Shown here one piece after another: positions 31,122 to 41,588 of a DNA stretch of 64,000 bases (position 1 is the first letter of the stretch; each line of letters starts with the position of its first letter). A program made the translations under genes and the position numbers. Below the pieces are notes generated by a model. The model saw nothing but the letters and a program-made list of their open reading frames with translations, did no database searches and was not told the DNA's origin. Source of the DNA: Microglena sp. YARC (taxonomy: Eukaryota > Chlorophyta > Chlorophyceae > Chlamydomonadales > Chlamydomonadaceae); NCBI GenBank assembly GCA_022414725.1, contig CM039465.1:22753049-22817048 (forward strand). The letters run 5' to 3'.

Positions 31122-31537
31122 CTGTGGTCTGGGCGATTTTCACGCCCAGACCGGTCTATCTAGGCGAATTTCACGCCCAGACCAGGGTGGTGGTGGTGGT
31201 ATGGGGGTGAGGGGTGTGTTGTGGAGGTATGGGTGGGTGGTAAGCTGTAAGGAGGGGTGTGTTGTGGTGGTAGGGGGGAGAGTGTGCGGTAATGTGTGTG
31301 GTGGTGGGGGAGTGAGTGTGGCTTAGGTGGTGAAGAGGGAAGGTGTGAGTGTGTGTGTGTTAGGAGGGGGTGATTTACTGGCCCAGAACGGTCTAGGCGA
31401 CTTGCACGCCCTAGCCAATGTTGTGGTGGTGAGGTGGGGGTGAGGGGTGCAATGTGACGGTTGGTGGTGGTTTGTAGAAAGAACGTGCTGTGATAGGGGG
31501 GAGGTTGTGGGTATGGTGATAAAAAGGTGTGTGTGTG

Positions 31538-31572
<35 letters not shown>

Positions 31573-32271
31573 GGGGGGGAGTGTTTGGCTGTGTGAGGTT
31601 GAAGAGGTGTGATAGAGGGGGAAATTGTGTGTAGGTGGAGCGTTAGGCTGTGGGCAAGGAATAAGGGTGGAGAAAAGAAGAAGTTGAAAAGAAACTTTGA
31701 CCACAGGAGGAAGCATACCTAAGCATACCTTAGAAGGTCAAAATAGGAGGTGCAGGGAAAAGGGGGGGAAGGAGTAGAGCAGAAAAATCAAATCAACGGG
31801 AGCGAGGTACGAGGAAATTTCGCAAATCCTGAAGAGGGTGTGGGGGGATTGATGTGCGAATAATTTTGTTGACTGGCAGCGCCGCGGTACAATGATGAGG
31901 GGTCCAGGCCAGGTCCACTGCGTTCCAGCGTTCACTGCGAGGGATGGGGAGTAAGGAGTTGCGAGAAATGAGGGAGATAAGGTCTGGTGGCCGGCGTTTA
32001 ATGAGCCTGAAAACCAGTACAGACTGACAGTGCCGCGGTACAATGATGAGGGGTCCAGGCCAGGGCCACTGCGTTCCAGCGTTCACTGCGAGGGATGGAG
32101 AGTAAGGAGTTGCGAGAAATGAGGGAGATAAGGTCTGGTGGCCGGCGTTTAATGAGCCTGAAAACCAGTACAGACTGACAGTGCCGCGGGTACAATGATG
32201 AGGGTCCAGGCCAGGTCCACTGCGTTCCAGCGTTCACTGCGAGGGATGGGAAGTAAGGAGTTGCGAGAAAT
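31122..32271. repeat. G/T-rich block with direct motifs and a 151 bp tandem repeat
   Basis: 31130-31420 holds three copies of a GGCGA(A/T)TTTCACGCCCAGACC-like motif, the last degraded. 31180-31680 is G/T-rich with a G-run of about 30 near 31540-31570. 31690-31870 shows nothing recognisable. About 31870-32271 is a 151 bp tandem repeat (GCCGCGGTACAATGATGAGG at 31881, 32032 and 32183), about 2.6 copies. The block lies between the SINE head and the resumption of NAT-B at 32272, so it entered with, or beside, the SINE. No gene is supported. Confidence 0.7.
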
Positions 32272-32549
32272 GGTGTTTTGTTGGTTGGGGAGGAACAGTG
32301 TTGCTTGGGGGTGGGGGTGGTGCTCGGAAGGCCCTTAGTCCTTTGTCCTCCTAGTAATTAGTTCGTGTCCCTCGGTCTTTTGTCCCCTAGTCTTTTCGTC
32401 TTTTGTCTTCGGATCTTTTGTCTTAGCGGACTTTTGGTCCATGTCCTCTAGTCTTCTTCTTTGGTTTTTCTTCCTCGGTCACATAGGGCTAGGTTTTATC
32501 AGATGTTCCCATTCCTGGTTCCTCCCTATGTAAAAAAAAAAAAAAAAAA

Positions 32550-35330
32550 TAGGGGAAGCAAACTAAGGGAGAAACTGCAAAAACAAGCCAAAAGCAGGGA
32601 GGCAACCAGAAAAGAAGAAAGACAAATGGAAGCAAAGCGAAAACCTAAAAGACTGGTCTGGGCATGTACAACAGGAATGAAGACAGAGACAGTATCAAGA
32701 TCTAGATCTTGATCTGGATCTTAGCGCAGATCTGGACCTTGATCTAGGTCCAGATCTAGCCCTAGATCTGGAACGTTGTCGTGTGCTGTGTCCAAATCTG
32801 GAACCTGATCCTGATCTGGGGCAGGGTCTTGATCTTGGGCTTGGGCTGGATCTAGGTCAGGGTCAAGATCGGGGCCTAGAGCTGGGGCTTGGGCTGGACC
32901 TAGGTCAGGGTCTAGATCAGGGTCTAGAGCTCGGGAATGGGCTGGGTCTGGGTCAGGGTCTAGAGCAAGGTCTAGATCCGGGTAATGGGCTGGATCTGGG
33001 TCAGGGTCTAGATCAGGGTCTAGAACTAGGGCTTGGGCTGGGTCTGGGATTGGGTCTGGGATTGTAGGGAGCGCTGGGGCCACGGGGATTGTCATTTCCA
33101 TGGTGCGGGTATCAGCCTCCTGGTCACCGGGAGTGACCCCAATCATGGTGCAAATATCGGGGGGGTGGCCCATAAGCTTGCAAAGGAAAGCCACTGTGAG
33201 AGAGCAATCTAGGCCACGCCACCAATCTTGACAGAAGGCGCCATTATCAAGGTGTCGAAGATCCGTCTGGGTGCGCATCCAGTCCCTGGCGATGGCTTGG
33301 TGAAGGTGGCCAAGGGCAAGGCAGATAGCCTTGTGGTGAAGGGGCTCAAAATGGTCCAGTCTGTCAGCCCTGGACGAACGGACCTGCCATATCGCGCCCA
33401 AGGTGGTTATACGCAGGAAGGACCACAACCTTAGGGTAGAGGGAGGAGGGGTGTCCCGGGCCAAAGGGTGATGTCGTCACCGAGGAGGAAGAAGGGGCAA
33501 CGAGGAAGGCGCTGCCCACCGGTGAGGGTCTCCCAAGTGGAAAGGAGCCAGTCTATGACAGGGGCAGAATCAGGGCATTCCAAGAAAGCGTGAGACATTG
33601 TGTCAGCAGTGTGCAGCTGCAAGCAGTCAGGGCTGGAGCAGACTATGGAGGGGGGGTCGTCTTGGTTGACCCGTTGGAAGCGTCCTCGTACAAGAGCAAG
33701 GAACGCATTGCAGCCCAGGGTGCCATGAAGCAAGCTCCGGCAAGTGATGGTATAAGGACGGTGGAGAGTCTTGTCAGCGAGGCGTACCCACACCTGCAAA
33801 AAAGCCTGCACGTAGAGGGAGGGAGACTTGAGGTTCGTCTTGTCTTTGAGGAGTTCTCTCCGCTGGGCCTGGACGGGAGGGGCGGACACGTTGTAAGTCC
33901 ACCCAAGCGTTCTGTGGGAGGTCTTCAGGGGAGGGGACTGGAATAGGGGGTGACAACGAGCGCTCTCTCTGTTGCTGAGGCAATCCATCGGGATTCAAGA
34001 CCACGGAGGGCCTCGCAGGTCAGGGTTAGTGCTAGGGTGAGTGTCCAAGGTGGAGGGGGTAGAATGCTTCACAGCCTGGGCCAAGCAGCACGTTCCTCGG
34101 TATAACCTGGCACAAAATGGTGGGAAACTGGGGCTTTGTTGCATGATATGTTGGTGAAGAAGGGCCTGCCGTGCTTGGCGCACAGAGAGTTCAAGAAGGT
34201 TCACCTCAGTATCATCATGGAGGTGGAGACCCCATATTGTTGGGTCCAGTTGGAGGTCCTCCCAAAGACCAACCAGCCATGGTTCCAAGAGCTCTTGCCT
34301 CTGGTGGGGGGGGAGGCCTTGCTGGATCAGCTGCTCCTCAAAGTCTGCCAGTAACCATGCTTCTCGAGGTTTCTTGCGTAGGGTAATGAGGGCAGCTCCG
34401 GGGTGTCCTTGGGGGGGAAGGGCAGGAAGGGTGAGAGGGTGTAACCGGCCAGAGGGCCAGACCTCCCAAAGACGGTCCTCTCCAGTGAGGGGATCTGGCC
34501 CCTCTGCAAGGGGACCAGCAGGGGCCACAGCGGGAAAGAGCTTCCATTTGGGAGGTGGAAGTTCAGGAAGGAGGGGTCTGGCAGAGAGGAGAGGATGAAG
34601 TCAAGGTCTTGGACAGCAGCGGGAGGGAGGTGAGCTCGTTGTTGATGAACTGAGCGGATGTCCTTGAGACGGTGCCACGAGAGTGCTTGGGAGGAGAGCA
34701 CTTGGTTTGAGGTGATGGGCATGGACGGAAAAGGAGGGGTGTTGTTGAAGGTGGTTTCCAGTATGATGGATTGGGGGCACTGCATGGGCGGAGCGATAAT
34801 TCTACGAATGTTCAGCAGGAGAAAAGCCTCTGCACTTTCCCGGGCCAAGTTGGTGGTGATTGAGGCGATGTCCACAGAAGACGGGGCGGTAACCAGGGCA
34901 TGGCATCCACTTGCCTGACCTGGAGGAAGGCGCACAGCCCGAGAAATCTCGTGACAGTAGAGCTGCTGCCAGGGGTGACCTGTGTAACTGAAGAGGAGCC
35001 ATGTGGTCTTGGCCAGCATAGCAGCCGAGTGGGAAGCAAGATGGGGTACAGCAAGCCCTCCTCGATGAAAAGGAAGGACGGCTGTCCTGAAGCGGGGGAA
35101 GAGGTGTCCTGGACGTGGTGATTCATCCTCCTGCAGGCTAGAGGTTGCAACAAAGGCATTGAGAGAAGATTGCAACTGCTGGCGGAGAGGCGCTGGTGGT
35201 GATGCAAAGTTAGCCTGGAAGATGAACTTGGAAGCTAAGCATTGCATAGCAACATGCGCCCTTCCAATAACATTGAGATTGCGTGAGAGCCATGGAGCTG
35301 CTGCACGTGAGATGCTATGGGGCACAGGTT
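32550..35330 (-). mobile_element. LINE-A, long inverted copy (3' UTR to post-FADD region)
   Basis: Continuation of 28021-28547. On the minus strand: 3' UTR, Asp-Pro/Asp-Leu repeat and C-terminal frame (33464-32721, 247 codons), CCHC knuckle with VRLADKTLHRPYTITCRSLL (33988-33431), helical segment (34528-33995, 177 codons) and post-RT region (35454-34327, 375 codons open, with LSRNLNVIGRAHVAMQCLAS). Four long frames separated by single-base shifts make this the best preserved copy, yet it lacks the RT core and endonuclease and cannot be autonomous. It ends at 35322-35330, where GCACAGG replaces GCATGTG. Confidence 0.85.
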
Positions 35331-35477
35331 TTAAGAAGGGAGCTAAGTGCACAGGTTTTAAGAAGGGAGCTAAGTGCCTTGGGCAGGTGGGTGGTAGGAA
35401 GGCCCAGTTGGGTGGGTGGGGGGGACCTGGTCGGGGAATGGAAGTGGCATCCATGTCCTTGACGGCTTGGGCACATG
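35323..35477. repeat. Unassigned segment starting with two copies of a 27 bp repeat
   Basis: CACAGGTTTTAAGAAGGGAG with CTAAGTG occurs at 35323-35349 and 35350-35376, followed by ~100 bp not seen elsewhere in the window. An inverted LINE-A tail follows. On the minus strand the frame stays open into LINE-A, but I recognise no domain. Confidence 0.6.
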
Positions 35478-35667
35478 TTTTTTTTTACAAAGAGGGGAAC
35501 CAGGAAAAGGCGCAATTGATAAAACCTAGCCCTTTGTGACCAAGGAGAAAAGACCAAAGAAAAAGACAAGAGCGGCTAAGGGACAGCTAAGGGACGGATT
35601 CCACCTGGGCGACTTAAGGGACAAAGGAGGACAGGAACAGAAGACAAACAAACCAGAGAGGCAAGGT
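35478..35667 (-). mobile_element. LINE-A tail fragment, inverted
   Basis: Short T-run, ACAAAGAGGGGAACCAGG and inverted 3' UTR to CCAGAGAGGCAAGG. The ~110 bp beyond it (35668-35776) resembles no other part of the window and may be contiguous with 35377-35477, split by this insertion. Confidence 0.8.
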
Positions 35668-35776
35668 GTGTGAGTTTTGGAGGTACTTGGCATGGCCAGC
35701 TGAATTTGACATGGCAATGAGTTTGTAGGTTCCCTTGTGTCTCTTGGCAGGGGAGAGTTTATCCCCCCGTCAACAT

Positions 35777-36169
35777 CACAGTTCCACGGGTTCATTGCTC
35801 TTTTCCTGTCTTGCCGAGGTTTACCTTAGCGGTTAGGGGGCGGCGTTAGATCGCAGGACACGCAGGCTGAGTTCCAAATGTGGTGTGTTCTACATCCCTT
35901 GTGATCTACAGTACCCTTGCTGTACCGACCCTACTTGTGAGAGTAGGAAGGGGGTGGTGAGGTTCGATTCCTCAGTATTTTGGCGTCCTGGCCCTAAGCA
36001 AACCTTGTAGGGAAGTACTGTCGGATTTCTGCCCTCGTGGTGGTTCTCTAGTTATGTCTCCTTGATTCCGCCTCTAACGACCATGGCAGGGAGCTTGTCT
36101 GCCATGGTCAACAGGGGTATTGGTGAATGTGCGTTTGGTCGTGGGTTGGTATCTCTCACCAACCCTAAG
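35777..36169 (+). mobile_element. SINE, 5' part (split by the CACTA element)
   Basis: Plus-strand SINE head: CACAGTTCCACGGG, A-box-like TTAGCGGTTAGGG (35826-35838), B-box GGTTCGATTCC (35961-35971), continuing to CTCACCAACCCTAAG. The rest of the same SINE resumes at 41455 with AAGTGCGCCTAC. The two halves sum to about 524 bp, the same as the intact copy at 30602-31121. Confidence 0.8.
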
Positions 36170-36186
36170 CACTCGGGGAAGTGACA
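36170..36186 (+). repeat. CACTA copy 1, left terminal inverted repeat
   Basis: CACTCGGGGAAGTGACA, immediately preceded by target duplication AAG. It pairs with 41437-41454 except for one inserted T. Confidence 0.85.
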
Positions 36187-36975
36187 ATTTTGCTAAATGT
36201 AGGCGAAAGACACGATTTGCAGCGGAACCACAGATAAATGTAGGCGTACAGTGGACGAAATGTCTCGGCTCACCGCAAACCAGCGATCCCGACAGACACC
36301 CAGAACTTTTCGTAGACTGAAGCGTGACCAATAACTCCTCGATCGCACGTTAACTACTGAGTTTTAATACGCGAAGGGGTATGCAGCTTTCTGTCGCTCG
36401 AGGGTCTGTTAGCAACCTTTTCGAGGGGTCATTCTTGCGAACAGCGATTCCGAGATAGGATGAACAATTAGGCAACGAAGTACTAGCGCAAACTACCTGT
36501 TGGCGAATAGCTTTCAATCGGGAAAATGGACACCCAAAGTCACCGATGTGCTTTCGCTGCATGCGTCGAAAATGGCGCTGTTGTAGGGCGAAACCAGGAC
36601 GATTTTAATCACTGTGATGAAAGCCTAAGTCACACTGAAATATTAGTGTGACTTGCGATGACCTGGCAGGCCTCGTAGTAATTTTGATAGATGTTTTCCG
36701 AGGTGCCCTTTCACGTACATTTTGCCAAGGCGGATTGGACGCGGCATGGCGAAATGTCTGTACGATTACAGCCATGGCAATATGGCCAGGGCAAGCCGTC
36801 GCAAGCCACGCCAAACTTCATTCTATCTCTCGATCTCCTGCCACAAATTCTTCCCTCCCTCGCCCAACGCATGTGTTTGTTGCCACTTGATATTTTTGGC
36901 GTCCTGCTTTGTTTCCTCCATTATTTCCAGCTTTCTTCTCAGGATTAATGCGCCACGCCCTCTCCCGCCTTCCGC

Positions 36976-37405
36976 GTGCGAGGTAGTGCGTCGGATTGTT
37001 TATTGAAATTTGACCAATGCTCTCGTCTTATTTCCTACGCAAATTACCTTACATCGGTTCCGCTAATGCTCGCGACCGATCCGACTATGCTAGACTTGTG
37101 TAGGTTGTCAGTGCATCTGCTGGATGCATGGTATGTTGCAGCCAGCGGCCCGTGCGTCGTCAACTCCTCAACTAGGAAGCCCGGTCGGCGCTGCTGTACC
37201 GCCACCGCATGGACATGTTGCAGAAATTGTGGCATCTCGGCAGCCCACCCGACGCCGACGTTGCTCTGGACACGGTCAAATATGGTGGTCTGTGGAGTCT
37301 ACTGTGCCAGGAGCATGACTTCAGCTTGGGAGGGCAGCATGGTATGATTTGTTGGCACTGGGCAAAGTAGGATGCTGGGACAACTTGCTCCCAACTCTTA
37401 TGTGA
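36976..37405 (+). other. Exon-like segment inside CACTA copy 1
   Basis: One frame reads RHRMDMLQKLWHLGSPPDAD and VALDTVKYGGLWSLLCQEHD before a GTGAGT donor-like site near 37400 (CCAACTCTTAT/GTGAGT). Copy 2 keeps the same donor (57205-57215) and much of the sequence, but with different stops (for example within the CHLMHE region). It looks like a decaying captured exon or part of a lost element gene. No family recognised. Confidence 0.3.
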
Positions 37406-38142
37406 GTCATACTTCCACCTGTTCTCTCCTGGGTTGGAGTAGAGCTTTAAAGGACACGGGGCCTGACACTCTAGTGAGATCATGCACTGCCCTGGACTCT
37501 GTCCATGGCATGCATCTTCACATTGGGTTCACTTCTAGTGGTTGTGGCAGTCTTGGCACATTGCCTCCTGCGTTGTAGTGGAGACTAGTTCTCCTTGCTT
37601 TTCTGGGTGTTGGGGAACAGTCCAACCTTGTCTTTATGCTTAGGTCTTCTGGATCCATTCTGCATGGTAAACTCAGACAAGGGTGGACAATGCAAGGCTG
37701 GGGTTCAGGTACCTGAGCTTGAGGCAGGTTGTACTTCCAGGGGGATCTCCCTACCAATACACATAAACAACACAAAAGGTGTCAATAAATGTAACTATGC
37801 CTGCCCTTATTTTTTGCAGGGACCCATGCTCTGTCTGGTAGCGGTCTGAAGCTTGCTTGTAGGTAGGGTTTCACATCAATGTGGCCTAGGGAATTATGAC
37901 TTGATCACATGCCTAAATAGTGTCCACCTGCTTGCATGCCTACTTTTGTGCATTCATGTCTGTATGCCTGCCTTTCTGTCTTCCTCCTTGGTGACTGATT
38001 GGCTGACTATCTGGATGGTGACTGCAGCTTGGAGGTGCTAGGCATAGAGTGTTCAGCCCATAGGAAAGTGGCTTGGTTGCCTGCATGCCTATCTGTTGCA
38101 CGCATGAATACTTGCTTGTCAGTCTGCTTTAGCGCTTGGCCA

Positions 38143-38371
38143 TTTTTTTTTTTTTTTTTTTTTTTTAGTTGTGAAAGGATTTTCACCCCAGGAGGTGGGT
38201 CTCCCGACACAAACCAGCGACACGGAGGATTCAGTTCGAATGGTGGTGCCACTCCTACAATATGCAAAGTAGGCGCACTTAGGGTTGGTGAGAGATACCA
38301 ACCCACGACCAAACGAACATTCACCACTACCCCTGCTGACCACGGCAGACAAGCTCCCTGCCATGGTCGTT
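38143..38371 (-). mobile_element. SINE, 5'-truncated, inserted in CACTA copy 1
   Basis: T-run then AGTTGTGAAAGGATTTTCAC, the inverted SINE 3' end, to CCATGGTCGT. Copy 2 reads straight through the site (GCCATTGTTGACAC at 58079-58092), so this is a clean younger insertion. Confidence 0.85.
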
Positions 38372-38463
38372 ATTGACACAAGAGAAGGGGGCTTTAAACT
38401 ATCATCAAGCTCCCTGCCATGGTCGTTGTTGACACAAGAGAAGGGGGCTTTAAAATATCATCA
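38352..38463. repeat. 56 bp tandem duplication spanning the SINE/CACTA junction
   Basis: Two units (38352-38407, 38408-38463), each with AGCTCCCTGCCATGGTCGTT from the SINE followed by TGACACAAGAGAAGGGGGC from the CACTA element. Because the unit crosses the junction, the duplication postdates the SINE insertion. Confidence 0.85.
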
Positions 38464-38511
38464 AATAAGAAGTCAAGGGTGCTACTTAATTTATCTATGC
38501 CTGCATTCTGT

Positions 38512-38593
38512 ATTTGCAGGGACCATTGCTCTGTCTTCCCTCCCAGTTCTGATGTTCCACTGTCACATGAGGCTTTTGGGCAACAATGTAAGT
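38512..38593 (+). other. Exon-like 68 nt segment with consensus splice sites
   Basis: TATTTGCAG/G (acceptor, ends 38519) and CAACAAT/GTAAGT (donor 38588-38593) bound 68 nt in which one frame reads TIALSSLPVLMFHCHMRLLG. Copy 2 (58167-58252) keeps both splice signals although the exon has small indels. A further acceptor-like TCTTGCAG occurs at 40653-40660 (copy 2 near 60558-60565), before a segment reading MDGNATAAIKIVATKELHML in one frame. It may be a captured host gene or an element gene fragment. Confidence 0.35.
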
Positions 38594-38784
38594 GATAAGT
38601 GAAGCTTGCTTGTAGGTGCGGTTTCGCAACAATTGTGTGGCATAGGGAATTATGTCTTGATTCATGCCTAGGTGGTGCCCACGTGCATCTGTCTATGTTT
38701 GTGTCACTGTCTCTGCCATCATCTCTGTAACTGCATGTGTACTATGCCTCTGTCTATGTACTGCCCTTCATTGATCTCTAACGC

Positions 38785-40255
38785 ATACCCTGCTCTGCAC
38801 GTCACCGTCCTGCCCCTTGCCATCCTCCCTGCCCTTCATTGCTATGTAACGCAGGCCATGCTCTGCTTATCACCATCCTGCCCCTGTCTGTGCTCCCTGC
38901 CCTTCCTTGCTCTCTAACGCCTGGCTTGCTCTGCTCATCACTGTCGTCTTGCCCCTTGCCATTATCCCTGCCCCTCTTTGCTCTCTAACGCCTGCCCTGC
39001 CTTGTTCATCACTGTCGTCCTGCCCCTTGCCATTTTCCCTGCCTCTCTTTGCTCCCTAACCCCTGCCCTGCTCTGCTCATCACTGTCATCACCAGCCCAA
39101 GCCCAAGATCAAGACCCTGCCCCAGATCAGGATCAGGTTCCAGATTTGGACACAGCACTCGACAGAGTTCCAGATCTGGGGCTAGATCTGGACCAAGATC
39201 AAGGTCCAGATCTGCGCTAAGATCCAGATCAAGATCTAGATCTTGATACTGTCTCTGTCTTCATTCCTGTTGTTTACCTGCCCAGACCAGTCTTTTGATT
39301 TTCGCTTTGCTTCCAGTTGTCTTTCTTCTTTTCTGGTTGCCTCCCTGCTTTAGGCTTGTTTTTGCAGTTTCTCCTTTAGTTTGCTTCCCCTAGTTCAGTT
39401 TCCACCCTTAGTTGCCTCCTTAGTTTCCTCCTCAGTTGCCTCCTTAGTCCCCCCCCCCCCCCCCCTCCCCCCTTTTTTCTCTTTGTTTCTCGCATAGTTT
39501 TCCTTTTAGTCCTCCTTAGTTTGCATCTCCTCTTGCAGTCTTCTGATCCGGTGACTGTTAGAGGTTGCAATGTTATGGCCCCCCCCTTCATAGGTCTTTT
39601 TTCTTAGTAGTCCTAGCCCCTTCTCTTGGGCTTCCTGTTTTTGGCTTCTTCCTTGCCTCTCTGGTTTGTTTGTCTTTTGTTCCCGTCCTCCTTTGTCCCT
39701 TACGTCGCCCAGGTGGTGTCCGTCCCTTAGCTGTCCCTTAGCCGTTCTTGTCTTTTTCTTTGGTCTTTTCTCCTTGGTCACAAAGGGCTAGGTTTTATCA
39801 GCTGCGCCTTTTCCTAGTTCCCCCCTTTGTAAAAAAAAAAAAAAACTGTCGTCCTGCCCCTTGCCATTTTCCGTGCCCCTCTTTTTTTTTTTTTTTTTTT
39901 TTGGCAAGGGGCAGGACGACAGTGATGAACAAGGCAGGGCAGGCGTTAGAGAGTAAAGAGGGGCCGGGATAATGGCAAGGGGCAGGACGACAGTGATGAG
40001 CAGAGCAGGGCAGGTGTTAGAGAGCAAAGAGGGGCAGGGATAATGGAAAGGGGCAAGACGACAGTGATAAGCAGAGAAAAGCAGGCGTTGGAGAGCAAAG
40101 AGGGGCAGGGATAATGGAAAGGGGCAGGACGACAGTGATGAGCAGAGCAGGGCAGGCGTTAGAGAGCAAAGAGGGGCAGGGATAATGGCAAGGTGCAAGA
40201 CGACAGTGATGAGCAGAGCAGGGCAGGCGTTAAAGATCAAAGAGGGGTAGGGATA
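38785..40255. repeat. ~71 bp minisatellite in inverted arrangement, CACTA copy 1
   Basis: Units such as GCTCTCTAACGCCTGCCCTG and CTCATCACTGTCGTCCTGCC run forward at 38785-39090 and 39846-39883, and in reverse complement at 39903-40255, with a T-run at the turn (39883-39902). A LINE-A insertion (39091-39845) splits the forward arm. The arrangement can fold into a long hairpin. Confidence 0.85.
39091..39845 (+). mobile_element. LINE-A, 5'-truncated, inserted in the minisatellite
   Basis: Starts in the acidic C-terminal repeat (CAGCCCAAGCCCAAGATC), with the stop at 39218-39220, a full 3' UTR (poly-C 39449-39464) and a perfect hairpin whose inner stem here is CTAGG/CCTAG. ACTGTC(A/G)TC flanks both sides (39082-39090 and from 39845), a likely 9 bp target duplication with one difference. 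The clearest single-event LINE-A insertion in the window. Confidence 0.85.
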
Positions 40256-41436
40256 CTGGCAATTGCCATTATCCATGCTCTTGGTTCTCAAACGCATGCC
40301 TTACTATGCTCATCACTGTGGTCCTGCCCCTTGCCGTGCTCCTTTCCCTTCCTTCCTCCTAGAACGCATGCCCTTCTCTGGTCATCACTTTCCAGGCGTA
40401 CTTTGCTCCCTTCCCTGCTTTGCTATCTAACACATGCCTGATCTGCTTATCGCACCCATGCCCCGTACCGTGCTCCCTGCCATTCATTGCTCTATAATGC
40501 CTGCTCTGCTCTGCTTAGCACATGCCTGCCCCTTGCCATGCTCCCTACCTGCCATTGGTTGCTATGTAACGCATGCCATGCTCTGCTCATCACTGCCCCT
40601 TGCCATTAACCCTGCCATTAGTTGCTCTCTAACGCATGCCCTGCTTTGCATGTCTTGCAGGGCGAAAGGATGGATGGAAATGCTACGGCTGCAATAAAGA
40701 TTGTTGCCACGAAGGAACTACACATGCTGAAGATGGAAATATTAAATAGAATCAGCGAAGATATATAGATGTATAGCTTTGATTGGGCGTTTCTTCTTGG
40801 TGGATATATAGGCCTATGTTTTCATAAGTAGACAAATAGATAGCTGCCGCCAGGCTGCGTATATACTTGTGCTTGAACTTAATTAGCTATATGGCTCCAG
40901 CCAGCAATTTGGCTGCTCGTTTTTGCTCGCTGTCTATCTATGGTTAATGGATATAGAGGAAATATATGGGCTGTAGTGGATGTACATGTGTAAGGATGCT
41001 TACATAGATATATAGGTAGATCAATAGGTTAATGGATGCATAGTTTATTATGTATGTAATCTATCTTCTCGACTCCTGATGTAATTGAGAAATATTCCTG
41101 AAATGTGACCTCTCCGGCCACCGTGCCCAAACGGCCCTGCAGGCGAAGTACAGGCGAAATGTCTCAGCAGACCGAACATTTCGCCTCATTACCGTGCACA
41201 AGCCGCCGTGCATGGCGAGATGCCGTCGAAATATCTCAGAAGTCTGAGACATTTCGACGTCAATCCGCCTTGGCGAAATGTAGGCGTAATGTCTCAGGAT
41301 TCTGAGCTACACGCGACGCGGGTATAGGGCTTACCGCTAGAGTCAGAAGTGCCAGGTCATTAAAGGACTATGACTAATCGCGGACCCCGCGTGCGTTCCG
41401 CGTGCATTCCGCTGCGCTCGTACGCATTTAGCGATC

Positions 41437-41454
41437 TGTCAACTTCCCCGAGTG
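41437..41454 (-). repeat. CACTA copy 1, right terminal inverted repeat
   Basis: TGTCAACTTCCCCGAGTG, the inverse of the left end with one additional base, followed by target duplication AAG. Confidence 0.85.
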
Positions 41455-41588
41455 AAGTGCGCCTACTTTGCATATTGTAGGAGTGGCACCACCATTCAAA
41501 CTGAATCCTCTGTGTCGCTGGTTTGTGTCGGGAGACCCACCTCCTGGGGTGAAAATCCTTTCACAACTAAAAAAAAAAAAAAAAAAAT
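41455..41588 (+). mobile_element. SINE, 3' part and poly(A)
   Basis: AAGTGCGCCTACTTTGC to CCTTTCACAACT and an A-run; the continuation of 35777-36169 after the CACTA insertion. The first AAG is the target duplication. Confidence 0.85.

Larger units (their letters stand above)
28548..32549 (+). mobile_element. Full-length NAT-B: tandem monomers, leader, internal region, 3' hairpin, poly(A)
   Basis: The only copy with a multi-unit 5' monomer array (28556-29575). It continues with the unique leader (29576-30096), is interrupted by a MITE-like foldback (30097-30373), resumes to 30600, is interrupted again by a SINE plus satellite block (30601-32271), and ends with TGTTGGTTGGGGAGGAACAG, the tail hairpin and 18 A. 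Without the nested insertions it is about 2.05 kb and shows no open frame with recognisable domains. This is a non-autonomous retroelement whose transposition must depend on proteins made elsewhere, most likely by LINE-A, whose 3' terminus it shares. Confidence 0.8.
36170..41454. mobile_element. CACTA-like DNA transposon, copy 1 (non-autonomous)
   Basis: Terminal inverted repeats CACTCGGGGAAGTGACA (36170-36186) and, inverted, CACTCGGGGAAGTTGACA (41454-41437). A 3 bp duplication AAG (36167-36169, 41455-41457) sits inside a SINE whose uninterrupted form is known from 30602-31121. A CACT terminus, 3 bp target duplication and subterminal repeats of a GCGAAATGTCTC motif in both orientations (36250-36275, 41154-41300) are hallmarks of the CACTA/EnSpm superfamily. 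No transposase-like frame is visible; the interior holds splice-signalled exon-like pieces, a minisatellite foldback, a SINE fragment and a LINE-A insertion. Copy 2 at 55969 lacks the last two, giving empty sites. Confidence 0.8.

Noticed and set aside
35815..36169. A typical compact tRNA-SINE with A and B boxes 45 bp apart
   Set aside because: The perfect B box is about 135 bp from the A box; only a degenerate box lies at tRNA spacing. I therefore call it tRNA-like and leave the parent tRNA open.
36350..37000. Transposase gene in the CACTA elements
   Set aside because: Frames here are under 100 codons, differ between the two copies and show no transposase motifs; both copies are treated as non-autonomous.
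38785..40255. CRISPR-like regular array
   Set aside because: Units are contiguous ~71 bp tandem repeats without unique spacers, in a eukaryotic transposon and in inverted arrangement.
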